A DNA stretch of 12,966 nt, from the NCBI GenBank assembly GCA_031270755.1, contig JAISWV010000428.1:1-12966 (forward strand). Direction: 5' to 3'. Shown in pieces: positions 1 through 6,936 of this stretch (the stretch's first letter is position 1; each line of letters begins with the position of its first letter). A program made the translations under genes and the position numbers. A model generated the notes under the pieces. The model did not search any database. It was not told the DNA's origin and worked only from the letters and a program-made list of their open reading frames with translations. The stretch is from Synergistaceae bacterium. Lineage in GTDB: Bacteria; Synergistota; Synergistia; Synergistales; Aminobacteriaceae.

Positions 1-88
1 CCGAAGGCGGCAAGATGCTTATCCACATTCGCTGGGCTAGAGAATCATGCCTATCGGAGACTTTTACAGTCCCACATTATTTGTGAAT

Positions 89-511
89 TCATTTTTGATT
101 GTGTCGAAATCTGGCAATCGTTCCGCCGGGGGCGTGATAACGCCAGCCTTTCTCGCTCCTCTTCATTCCAATGACCTCCGCGTACGCGCTGGCGAAAGCC
201 CTGATTTCCAAAGTGGTATGTTGAAACGACGCATGGCATGGCGAACCCAGCACATCGGACCATTGATCAAAATCTTCCTCGCTTATTCCATGCACGGACA
301 GAATTTCATCGCTTATCCTATAGCGATTCATACAGGATCCGCATTCATGACAAGGATGACCGTTGACGGGAAAGCGGCACGCCCAGGTAAGATGCAGCGG
401 CGCACCGAGCTGATAGCCCAAAACTGCCGCAGCGGCTTTATTTTTCACGGCGAGCAACGGTGCAATAAAGCGGTATATATCGCTTGCACTCTTTTTTGCA
501 ATTTCTCGATG
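89..511 (-). pseudogene. QueC-like protein, C-terminal zinc-domain remnant
   Basis: This is the C-terminal part of a QueC-family protein. QueC is the ATP-dependent 7-cyano-7-deazaguanine (preQ0) synthase of queuosine biosynthesis. Numbering from a TTG at 457, I see LGAPLHLTWAC followed by PCHECGSCMNR, with cysteines at 27, 36, 39 and 42. That C-x8-C-x2-C-x2-C spacing is the QueC zinc site. The frame stays open upstream to a TAG at 512-514 with protein-like sequence (SDIYRFIAPLL), so homology begins before any good start, and no Shine-Dalgarno precedes the TTG. The N-terminal ATP-binding PP-loop half is absent. About 80 residues follow the zinc motif, more than in ordinary QueC, so the source may be a QueC paralogue, for example the QueC-like protein of Qat defence systems; that is a guess. 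Probably a truncated, non-functional gene. Confidence 0.6.
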
Positions 512-703
512 CTAACTCCGGCTCTGTAAGGTTCCCTCACCCCTTCTCGTCTCGTTTTCTTGTCGTTTGTTTTCCCGAGGAACGTATTTAGCGAGGGTTT
601 CCCGAGCTTCTTCAAGGGTTTGGGCCTTCATTACGATATCGTAAACAAGGCCCATAATAAGCTGCATCTGTTCGTTTGTCATAACCTCAGCTCCTGTTTG
701 CAT
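512..703 (-). CDS. Small hypothetical protein (63 aa)
   Basis: I do not recognise this protein. The ATG at 703 is preceded by a strong AGGAGG Shine-Dalgarno about seven bases away, which is the main reason to accept the gene; a second ATG seven codons in is also possible. Residues 8-42 look helical and amphipathic (MTNEQMQLIMGLVYDIV, then LEEARETLAKYV). The last 20 residues are charged and low in complexity (ENKRQENETRRGEG), as if trailing into non-native sequence. No signal peptide, metal motif or membrane segment is evident. It ends at a TAG and the same frame continues directly into the QueC-like remnant, which suggests that a deletion brought an unrelated small gene next to the QueC fragment. 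A promoter-like pair lies just upstream. Confidence 0.5.
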   Translation of the reverse strand: MQTGAEVMTNEQMQLIMGLVYDIVMKAQTLEEARETLAKYVPRENKRQENETRRGEGTLQSRS

Positions 704-726
704 GGTTTTTTCCTCCTTGCTCCTGC

Positions 727-755
727 AGCATATCTGTCACGCCAGACAATGTTAA
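727..755 (-). promoter_or_regulatory. Candidate sigma-70 promoter for the 63-aa ORF
   Basis: On the minus strand TTAACA (-35) and TATGCT (-10) are separated by 17 bases, and the -10 lies about 10 bases upstream of the AGGAGG of the small gene. The -35 is one base from consensus and the -10 two. Any transcript would have a very short leader. Prediction only. Confidence 0.35.
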
Positions 756-1085
756 TATCAAACGATGAAAAATTCTTCGCATACCGAACTCCAATCGTTT
801 CGTCCCCGGAACCAGGGACGCGACGTCGACATAAATTTTATCGAAAAGCGTTCTTCCTTTCGAGAAAAAGCGTCCCTTTTGCAGCCCGCTTCCCATCTCG
901 AATTTGTAAACGTTCACGCCCTTTTATTGGGACGCTGTCATTTTTATATATACCACATCGGTATGCGTCACGTCGATTCTGAACATCGATCCGCGACATC
1001 AAGCCGTAACGAAACGAGAAAACGATCCGCGCAGGTTTTTCATCCCTTCATCGCCGGATCTCCGCTTGCGGCTCCCGAGACTCCG
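756..1085. other. Intergenic region with repeated GGGACGC heptamers
   Basis: This gap lies between the small gene and the 3' end of the aminotransferase gene. A GTG-initiated minus-strand frame at 687-917 has no usable ribosome-binding site and is not accepted. CGTCCC/GGGACG-type hexamers to octamers recur in both orientations at 801-806, 815-821, 869-876 and 929-936. The first two can form a hairpin, and the last two form an 8-base inverted repeat (AGCGTCCC / GGGACGCT) around 52 bases. No tRNA and no T-tailed terminator for the aminotransferase gene was seen. Confidence 0.4.
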
Positions 1086-2243
1086 CTATTCCCGAATGAA
1101 GCCCGCCTGCAGTACCCCGAGGCCCTTGCCGGGCTCCACTTCATAACCGCACTCGATGCAGGCCCGCTCGACGGCAGCGACGGTACCGACCAAAACGTGC
1201 TTGTCGATGTTGCCCATGTGCCCCAGCCGGAAGCCCTTGCCGGCGAACCCGCCGAGGCAGCCGGCTGACTGGACTCCTTCTTCGGCCAGCTTCGCGCGGA
1301 AGGCCGGGTCGTCCAGCCCGGAGCCCTCGGGGTAAAAGAAAATCGACAGGGTGGGGGCGCGGTTTTCCTTGGAAGCCGCCGTCTCGAAGCCCAGGGCCTC
1401 CATGGCGGCGACGAAAATCGCGGCCTGACGGATATGGCGGGAGTAGCGTTCTTCGAGCCCCTCTTCTTTGATGAGGCGCAGTCCTTCCTTGAGAGCCCAG
1501 ATCATGTTGACGGGGGGCGTGCCCCAGTACTTGGAGGGGTCGCGCATGACGGGAATCCACCGTTCGAAGTCGAAATAAGACTCGGGAATCGTGCCCATGG
1601 CCCTGCGCTTCTCCACGGCGCGCCCGCTGGCCCAGAGCATGGCGAGACCGGGCGCCACGCCGAAGGCCTTTTGGCTGCAGGTGAAGAGCACGTCGATGCC
1701 CCAGTCCATCCAGGACTCCGCACCTCCGGCCGCGGCGACGGCGTCCACGATCAGCAGGACCTCGGGGTGCCTCTTCTTGAGCATGCCGCAGATTTCCGCC
1801 AGTGGCGCGCTGACCCCGGTGGACGTGTCCACGTGGGTTACGGTGAGGGCGGCGTACTTCTTTTTGGAGAGCTCGGCGTCGACCTGTTCGGGAGTATAGG
1901 TCGTTCCCCACTCCGCCTTCAGCACGTCAACTCCCAGCCCTTTGCGGGAGCAGATGTCGATGAAACGATCGCCGAAAAAACCGTGGGAGCAGACCAGGAT
2001 GTTTTCGCCGCTTTTCGTGACGTTGGCGACGGCCATTTCCATTGCCAACGTTCCGCTGCCCGCCAGGACGAACGCCTCGCCGTCGCAGCGCCACAGGCTC
2101 TTGAGTTCGGCCGCGAGGCCTTTGAAGTCGGCTATGAAATCGGCGTCGCCGAAAGCGACGGTCTCCCGGGCCATCTGGTCCTGAATGGAGCGAACCACGG
2201 GGGTGGGACCTGGAATCATGAGAAGTTTCGGTGTCTCGATCAT
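1086..2243 (-). CDS. Class V PLP aminotransferase (alanine/serine-glyoxylate type)
   Basis: A pyridoxal-5'-phosphate aminotransferase of fold type I, class V (385 aa), in the family of alanine-glyoxylate and serine-glyoxylate aminotransferases and hydrogenase-associated small-subunit homologues. Visible marks are the N-terminal MIPGPTPV, the cofactor-phosphate loop LAGSGTLAMEM, the aspartate of LIVDAVAA (about residue 167) that contacts the pyridine nitrogen, and the Schiff-base lysine in CSQKAF (about 192). The C-terminal FRLGHMGNI motif is also typical. Length is normal for the family. I chose the ATG at 2243 because GGGAGG lies eight bases upstream; the frame extends 14 codons further without a better signal. 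Likely cytosolic. The amino donor and acceptor cannot be read from sequence. It is the last gene of the minus-strand group, 169 bases after the DUF4230 gene, so it may have its own promoter. Confidence 0.85.
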   Translation of the reverse strand: MIETPKLLMIPGPTPVVRSIQDQMARETVAFGDADFIADFKGLAAELKSLWRCDGEAFVLAGSGTLAMEMAVANVTKSGENILVCSHGFFGDRFIDICSRKGLGVDVLKAEWGTTYTPEQVDAELSKKKYAALTVTHVDTSTGVSAPLAEICGMLKKRHPEVLLIVDAVAAAGGAESWMDWGIDVLFTCSQKAFGVAPGLAMLWASGRAVEKRRAMGTIPESYFDFERWIPVMRDPSKYWGTPPVNMIWALKEGLRLIKEEGLEERYSRHIRQAAIFVAAMEALGFETAASKENRAPTLSIFFYPEGSGLDDPAFRAKLAEEGVQSAGCLGGFAGKGFRLGHMGNIDKHVLVGTVAAVERACIECGYEVEPGKGLGVLQAGFIRE

Positions 2244-2412
2244 GGCAAAATCCTCCCTTGAATTATGAAATGATACCGCATACATATTTTCATTTTTTCA
2301 TTGCCCAATCTTTCACGGCTCGACGCCTGGCGCAAAAAACAAACCCCGCCGGAAAAATTCTTCGACGAGGCATTTTTGTCGTTTCCCTTGCTTCGTTGAG
2401 AATCGAGGCGTC

Positions 2413-3087
2413 CTACACTTTCTCCGGCAAAACGACCTTGGCGTCGGTCTCCATTTCGAGAAATTCCGCATCGGGCACGCAAGCCGGGGACAAAACGCGA
2501 ACGACGTCCATCTCGCGGTCGTCGAAAATCACTTCCGCTTCCATACCCAAAGACGCCGCCAACGACGCCAAAACCGTGCGCGTATTCTCGTCCGCGCGTC
2601 GCAGGATATCGCTCTGCAGGGCGTCTTGCCGGACCTCTTCCAGGTTGTTGGCAATTTCCCGATTTTGATCCTGAAGCTCGATGGACGTGAAAAACCCAGC
2701 TTTCTGATCGTAAACCTGAATGCTCTTCATATCCGCGTAGAGGTCCAACAGCCGGCTCCGCGGCACGACCACGCGGACGCGGTTAACGGAGAAGCGCTCC
2801 GAAATTTGGATCTTCGAGAGATCGTTGCCGCAGGTGATCGTGCCGGAGTACTTTAAAATAAACTTTCGTCCCGTTCCCGGCAGGGAGAACCCCAAGACGG
2901 CCTTGGTGTCCTCGAAAATGACGATGGATTGGAAATTTTGCCGTATCGTCGCCAGCTCCCTGACGTTCTTGATGCCTTGAAGCAGCGTGGAACGCACGGA
3001 CTGCCTTCCGGGCCTCGCCCTTCGCCTCAAAAGCCACACATTGACCGCGACAGAAGCAACAAGCAAAAGAGTTACGATAACACTCAC
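2413..3087 (-). CDS. Membrane-anchored DUF4230 protein
   Basis: A 224-aa protein that matches the DUF4230 family by pattern; function unknown. Residues 3-20 form one hydrophobic membrane segment followed by an arginine-rich stretch (RRRARPGR), so the bulk probably faces outward as a signal-anchored domain. Then come a beta-rich core with FILKYSGTITCGNDLSKI (about 75-92), RVRVVVPRSRLL (103-114), and a charged helical segment at about 137-180. Family members typically have one N-terminal membrane anchor and a 'K.i..Y.g.v..G.DLs' core, as here. The start is GTG at 3087 with GGAGG about seven bases upstream. It lies 80 bases downstream of larC on the same strand. A role alongside its neighbours is not known; the family occurs in many unrelated contexts. 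Confidence 0.65.
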   Translation of the reverse strand: MSVIVTLLLVASVAVNVWLLRRRARPGRQSVRSTLLQGIKNVRELATIRQNFQSIVIFEDTKAVLGFSLPGTGRKFILKYSGTITCGNDLSKIQISERFSVNRVRVVVPRSRLLDLYADMKSIQVYDQKAGFFTSIELQDQNREIANNLEEVRQDALQSDILRRADENTRTVLASLAASLGMEAEVIFDDREMDVVRVLSPACVPDAEFLEMETDAKVVLPEKV

Positions 3088-3167
3088 GGGGAAACCTCCG
3101 TTCTGATTTTTAGTCTCTATAGATTCGCCTGGAATTCAGCGTTTCAAATCTAAAAAACTCAAAAAGG

Positions 3168-4358
3168 TCATTCAATTTCGCGTAAAACGCGATTTCGAAC
3201 CTCATGCAGGGGAAGTCCCCGCTCTTTTGCCAACCGTTTCAAATCATCGTATTCGGGAGTACGGCGCAGGGGGGTTTGTCCTATAAAGGCCGTCTTCACT
3301 CTCGAAGCCCCCAGCGAGGTCACGATTTCTTCTATCTTATAGCATAATTTAGTACGGTCAAGTGTCGTTCTTCGGACGCCCTGAGTCGTGGTGTTGCGCA
3401 GGGCGGAAACGGAAAGAGCGTCGGCTCTGTCGGGCGGGCAGAGACAGCAGAACTTCACGCCCGGGCGCCCCTTCTTCATGGCGATGGCCTCAAGCCAGAC
3501 GTCCAAAGCTCCCTCCTCGAAAAGCCGCTCCGCCGCCAGCTCGAAGTCTTGCGGATTCATGTCGTCGATATTGCTCTCCAGCAGCGTCACGCGATCGTGG
3601 GCCACTCCCGTGGAGTCCGTATCTTTCTTCGATGCCGCGGAGTCCATCAGGAGAACCCGCAAAACGTTCGGCAGGTCCGAGTCGCGTGTCCCGAGTCCGT
3701 AGCCCGACGCCAAGATCGTTCCCTCGGGGATCGGGCAGAACGCGTCGGCCAAACATCGGGCGAGAAGCGCTCCCGTCGGCGTCGTCCGCTCCATGGGGTC
3801 TCCCAGCGAACAGATCGGCAGGCCGTGGAGCAGAATCTCCGTCGCCGGAGCGGGGACGGGCAAAATGCCATGAGCGCACTCTACGGTCCCGGACCCCACG
3901 TTGACGGCGGAGCAAAGCACTCGCGGCCACTCCAGCTGATCGATCAGCACGAAAGTACCCACGATGTCCAGGATCGAGTCGATGGCGCCGACCTCATGAA
4001 AGTGGATTTTGTCCGGGGTGGTGCCGTGCACCTTGGCCTCGGCTTCCGCCAGAAGGGCAAAAGCGCGCATGGACTCCCTCTGGATGCGGGGAGACAGGGC
4101 GCTTGCCGTTATGATGTCCTCTATTTCCTTCAATCCTCTATGAGGGTGGTGTTCGTGCGTGTGTACGCGAAAACGAGTCCCGGAGATGCCGCCTTTGCCG
4201 CCTTTTTCCACGGTAATTTCGTAATCCCCGGCCGATAACTCCGTCATTTTGGACAATTCGCTTCTGAATCGGTCCAAGTTCGGAACTAGCTCGAAAAGGG
4301 CGCCCACCAGCATGTCGCCGGCAATTCCCGCAAAACAATCCAGATACAACGTCTTCAT
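3168..4358 (-). CDS. larC: LarC, nickel insertion protein for nickel-pincer nucleotide cofactor
   Basis: A full-length LarC (396 aa). LarC is the CTP-dependent cyclometallase that inserts nickel into pyridinium-3,5-bisthiocarboxylic acid mononucleotide. This is the last step of making the nickel-pincer cofactor used by lactate racemase LarA and related 2-hydroxyacid racemases/epimerases. The sequence shows the N-terminal LDCFAGIAGDM (6-16), a histidine-rich putative nickel segment THEHHPHRG (67-75), HFHEVGAIDSILDIVG (119-134), NVGSGTVECAHGILPVPAP (153-171), and in the C-terminal part SNIDDMNPQ (262-270) with MKKGRPG (294-300). In Lactobacillus plantarum larC is split and needs a programmed frameshift; here it is one uninterrupted frame. 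The start is ATG at 4358 with GAAGG nine bases upstream. LarA, LarB and LarE are not in the window, so the cofactor's user must be elsewhere. It lies 52 bases after the ComB-like gene with no terminator seen, so co-transcription is likely. Confidence 0.9.
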   Translation of the reverse strand: MKTLYLDCFAGIAGDMLVGALFELVPNLDRFRSELSKMTELSAGDYEITVEKGGKGGISGTRFRVHTHEHHPHRGLKEIEDIITASALSPRIQRESMRAFALLAEAEAKVHGTTPDKIHFHEVGAIDSILDIVGTFVLIDQLEWPRVLCSAVNVGSGTVECAHGILPVPAPATEILLHGLPICSLGDPMERTTPTGALLARCLADAFCPIPEGTILASGYGLGTRDSDLPNVLRVLLMDSAASKKDTDSTGVAHDRVTLLESNIDDMNPQDFELAAERLFEEGALDVWLEAIAMKKGRPGVKFCCLCPPDRADALSVSALRNTTTQGVRRTTLDRTKLCYKIEEIVTSLGASRVKTAFIGQTPLRRTPEYDDLKRLAKERGLPLHEVRNRVLREIE

Positions 4359-4410
4359 CGCTGGTAACCTTCTTTAAGTAATCTCGCTTCGAGTGATCTC
4401 GGCGCAGGCG

Positions 4411-5394
4411 CTAAGACTTCCTGATCTTGCTCCTGCGCTGTTTTCTATAGTTTTCTCCCGCAAAAAAAACATCTCCGGCGCTCAGTTCTTCCCGCCACAC
4501 CACAGGGATCGGTCTTTGCCTCGGTTCTTTCCCGGAATCGGCGAACACCTTTATCTCCGTCTCCGTCCCAGGCGGTATCGGCAGAGGACGGTTGTCGAGA
4601 AGAAGCGGCTTTTCGGTCAAGGCCCCCAACCGGAGGACGGCGCGCACTTTTTTTTCATCTTTTTCATCGGGAAGCTCGAACAACTCGGGAACGACGCGGA
4701 CGGCGTCGACCTCGGCCGCAAAGGCCACATCTCCTCCATATCCGATCTTCTCCAAAAAAACCGCGTGGTCGGCTGTCCTGAGGGACGCTTTGAAGTCCTT
4801 CGACCCTCTCCACGCCAGATGGGCGAGCCGCGCGCCGTCGGCCAGCCGGGTGTCCGGGAAATGCTCCATCAAATAAGCGACTAAAAGTCCCGCGCACAAA
4901 GTATCGTCCCAGGAGGGGCGCCCTTTGCGCCCGGAGCAGAAGATGCCGATACGGCGTCCTCTGAAAAGGGCCGCGTCAAGAGCCGCAAAAGCGTTACGGA
5001 CGCAGGCCGCCAAAACAGGTGTCCCTGTCGAAGCGGCTTTCAGCAAGGCTTTCGTTCCATTGGTGGTTGCCATGACGGCGCAGGAAAAGCCGCGAATCAA
5101 CTCCGGCGTGATGCTCAAAGGGGAGTTTCCCAAGTCGAACCCTTGGGGCGCGATAGCGTTCTGCTCACCCATCAAAAGGGGCCTTTCCCCTTCTTCCTTC
5201 AAAGATAAAGCCAGGTTCCTGGCGTCCTCTACGGAAACGGTCGGATAGAGGTCGCCGCCGCCCGCAGCGAACCAGCTCACTATCATAGTGCTGGCCCGCA
5301 ATATATCGACGACCAACCAAACATCCACCACCGGCAGGTATTCGCTCAGCGAAAGGACCACCTCTACCTGTACGGGTTTTGACATTTTTGACAT
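4411..5394 (-). CDS. comB: 2-phosphosulfolactate phosphatase-like protein (ComB family) with C-terminal extension
   Basis: The first 240 residues match ComB. ComB hydrolyses 2-phospho-3-sulfolactate to 3-sulfolactate in methanogen coenzyme M synthesis, and bacterial homologues occur without that pathway. Visible family motifs are VVDILRASTMI (28-38), GEQNAIAPQGFDLGNSP (76-92), MATTNGTKAL (108-117), FCSGRKGRPSWDDTLCAG (152-169) and YGGDVAFAAEVDAVRVVP (219-236). Residues 241-327 form an extension not usual for ComB, which is commonly about 235 aa. It is rich in Pro, Leu and charged residues with a basic tail (KQRRSKIRKS), and I cannot assign it. The start is the ATG at 5394 with GAGGAGG about four bases upstream; a second ATG is three codons in. 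It is the first gene of the minus-strand group. Substrate specificity in this organism is an assumption. Confidence 0.8.
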   Translation of the reverse strand: MSKMSKPVQVEVVLSLSEYLPVVDVWLVVDILRASTMIVSWFAAGGGDLYPTVSVEDARNLALSLKEEGERPLLMGEQNAIAPQGFDLGNSPLSITPELIRGFSCAVMATTNGTKALLKAASTGTPVLAACVRNAFAALDAALFRGRRIGIFCSGRKGRPSWDDTLCAGLLVAYLMEHFPDTRLADGARLAHLAWRGSKDFKASLRTADHAVFLEKIGYGGDVAFAAEVDAVRVVPELFELPDEKDEKKVRAVLRLGALTEKPLLLDNRPLPIPPGTETEIKVFADSGKEPRQRPIPVVWREELSAGDVFFAGENYRKQRRSKIRKS

Positions 5395-5422
5395 GCCCCT
5401 CCTCGTTTTCCTGACCTAAAGG

Positions 5423-5428
5423 ATTATA
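5423..5428 (-). promoter_or_regulatory. Candidate -10 box for the comB-larC transcript
   Basis: A perfect TATAAT on the minus strand lies about 30 bases upstream of the comB start. I find no good -35 at 16-18 bases, so the promoter would depend on an activator or is a chance match. Confidence 0.35.
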
Positions 5429-5458
5429 TCTCAGAGTGAACCGATGCGGGATAAAATC

Positions 5459-5477
5459 TTTACGATAAGTCCGTAAA
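5459..5477. repeat. Inverted repeat in the divergent intergenic region
   Basis: TTTACG, seven bases, then CGTAAA form a perfect 6-base inverted repeat. It lies between the comB -10 candidate on one side and an AT-rich TTATATAA stretch (5483-5490) on the other, which could serve the alaX promoter. This placement suits an operator controlling one or both directions, but the length is modest. Confidence 0.3.
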
Positions 5478-5502
5478 AATACTTATATAAGGCGTCCATG
5501 TT

Positions 5503-5564
5503 GACGAATCGCGGAGACGAATAGGAAAATAATGCCGCCTGCCGCGCAGGCAGGTGACGAATCG
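5503..5564. repeat. Direct repeat GACGAATCG flanking a small hairpin in the alaX leader
   Basis: GACGAATCG occurs at 5503-5511 and again at 5556-5564, each followed by a GGAG sequence. Between them GCCTGC-CGC-GCAGGC (5537-5551) forms a 6-base stem with no T tract, so it is not a standard terminator. The second copy abuts the purine-rich ribosome-binding region of alaX. Confidence 0.35.
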
Positions 5565-5591
5565 GGAGGAGAAGGAGGAAAAGGATAGGAA

Positions 5592-6806
5592 ATGTGCCGT
5601 AACGGCGAAAAGCGCGCAAAGATTCTAGAGGTTCTCGGGCTCGACGGCAAAAAGGCTCAGGTCGTTCTGAAAGCGTCGTCCTTTCACCCCAGCGGCGGGG
5701 GGCAGCCCGGAGATACCGGCGAGATCCGGGGCGAAGGGTTTCGGGCCGCCGTCCGCGACACCGGAAAACGCAAAGACTCGGCCGAAATCGTTCTCGACCT
5801 GCTGTTGATCGAAGGTACGCCGCGGCCGGGAATGGAGGTTTCCGAGGAGGTGGACGCCGCGCGGAGCGCGATCCTGTCGAGGATGCACACGGGACAGCAT
5901 TTGTTTTCGCGCCTGCAGGAAAACGCCTGCGAAGGCCTCGAGACCCTCAAGGTGAACATCGGCGTCGATGAAAGCGTCGTCCACGTTCGCTACGACGGCG
6001 TCCTGACCTGGGATTCCCTCTTCGCCGCAGAAGAAAAGACCCTCGAAGTCATTGGAGCCGATCTTCCCGTGGAGTTGTTTTTGACATCCAGGAACGAGGC
6101 GGAGAAAATTCCCGAGCTGAAGGCCAAATGGGAGCGCATCCACGACGAGGAAATCCGCGTGGTGCGCGTGGCGGGCGTCGACGCCACGGCCTGCGCGGGG
6201 ACTCACGTTGTCCGCACGGGCGAGATCGGAAATTTTTTGGTTACGGGCTTCAACGGTTCCGCCCCCGACTGGGAGGTGCGGTTCACCGTTCACGGGGAGG
6301 AGCGGGTGCGCGAATACACCCGGGTGATGCGGCGTCTTTTGCGGGAGGTGGGCTGCAGGTCCGGCCAATTGGAGGATATTTTCGTCCGCCAAAAGGCTGA
6401 GAACGCCGCCTTGCGCCAGGCCGCGGATAAAGTGCGCGCGTATGTCTCCATTCCCTGGGACGTGCGCGAAGCGGGAGGACACCCCCTCTACCTGGCCGTG
6501 CTCCCGGGGCTGACGAAGGAACTGCTCTCGACGCCCGCGCGCAATTGTGTCGCGGAACATCCCGACGCGTTTTGTCTCGTGCTTCTTCCCGACGCGGCGG
6601 CGAACGCTCACGGAGCGAACGCTCCCTTTCCCTTCATCTTGCTGCGGGGCGCCGAACTGCCCGTGGACCTGTCCGGGCTCGCGAAAAAATTTCCCGAACT
6701 CGAAGCGAGGGGAGGCGGCAAAGCGGACTGGGTCAACGGAACGACGACACAAAAATCCGTGTCCGTTTGGCGCGCCTGTCTGACTGTCTTGTCCGCGCCT
6801 TCCTGA
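5592..6806 (+). CDS. alaX: Alanyl-tRNA editing protein AlaX (with DHHA1-like C-terminal domain)
   Basis: A stand-alone relative of the editing half of alanyl-tRNA synthetase (404 aa) that hydrolyses Ser-tRNA(Ala), and possibly Gly-tRNA(Ala), in the cytosol. Residues 30-40 carry FHPSGGGQPGD, the usual start of the second additional domain. The zinc site is HTGQH (H99, H103) plus CAGTH (C201, H205). Residues 240-290 resemble the coiled linker, and about 300-385 resemble DHHA1, ending with the glycine-rich ARGGGKADWVNG. The synthetase catalytic core is absent, and the length fits the long AlaX type. The start is ATG at 5592: an in-frame TAG lies two codons upstream, and GGAGG at 5574-5578 with further GGATAGG precedes it, though the GGAGG spacing of 13 is long. 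It is divergent from comB and followed by the rimP promoter region. Whether it also clears other mischarged tRNAs is unknown. Confidence 0.88.
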   Translation: MCRNGEKRAKILEVLGLDGKKAQVVLKASSFHPSGGGQPGDTGEIRGEGFRAAVRDTGKRKDSAEIVLDLLLIEGTPRPGMEVSEEVDAARSAILSRMHTGQHLFSRLQENACEGLETLKVNIGVDESVVHVRYDGVLTWDSLFAAEEKTLEVIGADLPVELFLTSRNEAEKIPELKAKWERIHDEEIRVVRVAGVDATACAGTHVVRTGEIGNFLVTGFNGSAPDWEVRFTVHGEERVREYTRVMRRLLREVGCRSGQLEDIFVRQKAENAALRQAADKVRAYVSIPWDVREAGGHPLYLAVLPGLTKELLSTPARNCVAEHPDAFCLVLLPDAAANAHGANAPFPFILLRGAELPVDLSGLAKKFPELEARGGGKADWVNGTTTQKSVSVWRACLTVLSAPS

Positions 6807-6809
6807 CGT

Positions 6810-6837
6810 TTGTGTTTTGGAAAGTTACGTGTATAAT
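6810..6837 (+). promoter_or_regulatory. Candidate promoter of the rimP-nusA-infB operon
   Basis: TATAAT at 6832-6837 is a perfect -10 and TTGTGT, 16 bases upstream, is a weak -35. It starts just after the alaX stop and about 100 bases before rimP, giving an untranslated leader that contains the hairpin at 6857-6881. Confidence 0.55.
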
Positions 6838-6856
6838 AAACGAGTGTACGCGATTC

Positions 6857-6889
6857 GGGAGTGGGTGTTGGACCCACTCTCTTTTATTT
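6857..6889 (+). terminator. Hairpin terminator / rimP leader attenuator
   Basis: GAGTGGGT (6859-6866), a GTTGG loop and ACCCACTC (6872-6879) form an 8-base perfect stem, extendable by one G-T and one G-C pair, followed by TCTTTTATTT. It may end alaX transcription. Because the likely operon promoter lies upstream of it, it would also sit inside the rimP leader, where it could act as an attenuator. Hairpins of this kind ahead of rimP have been described in other bacteria. I found no obvious antiterminator in the short leader. Confidence 0.7.
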
Positions 6890-6936
6890 AACGATCTTCC
6901 ATAAGGCTTTTGATTTTTGTGGAAGGGGGTGTGGTT

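Noticed and set aside
512..514. TAG read as pyrrolysine or suppressed to join the small gene and QueC remnant
   Set aside because: No evidence for TAG recoding; other genes here use ordinary stops, and the joined product would still lack the QueC N-terminal half.
687..917. Minus-strand GTG frame of 76 codons overlapping the small gene's promoter
   Set aside because: No usable ribosome-binding site, no recognisable motif, and its end overlaps the better-supported small gene.
1434..2261. Long plus-strand open frame opposite the aminotransferase gene
   Set aside because: Antisense shadow of a clear PLP enzyme gene; open only because of high GC and codon bias.
3549..4238. Plus-strand frame opposite larC
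   Set aside because: Antisense shadow; no family-like sequence and larC motifs are unambiguous on the other strand.
5625..6752. Minus-strand 375-codon frame opposite alaX
   Set aside because: Antisense shadow; the plus strand carries the complete HxxxH/CxxxH editing site.
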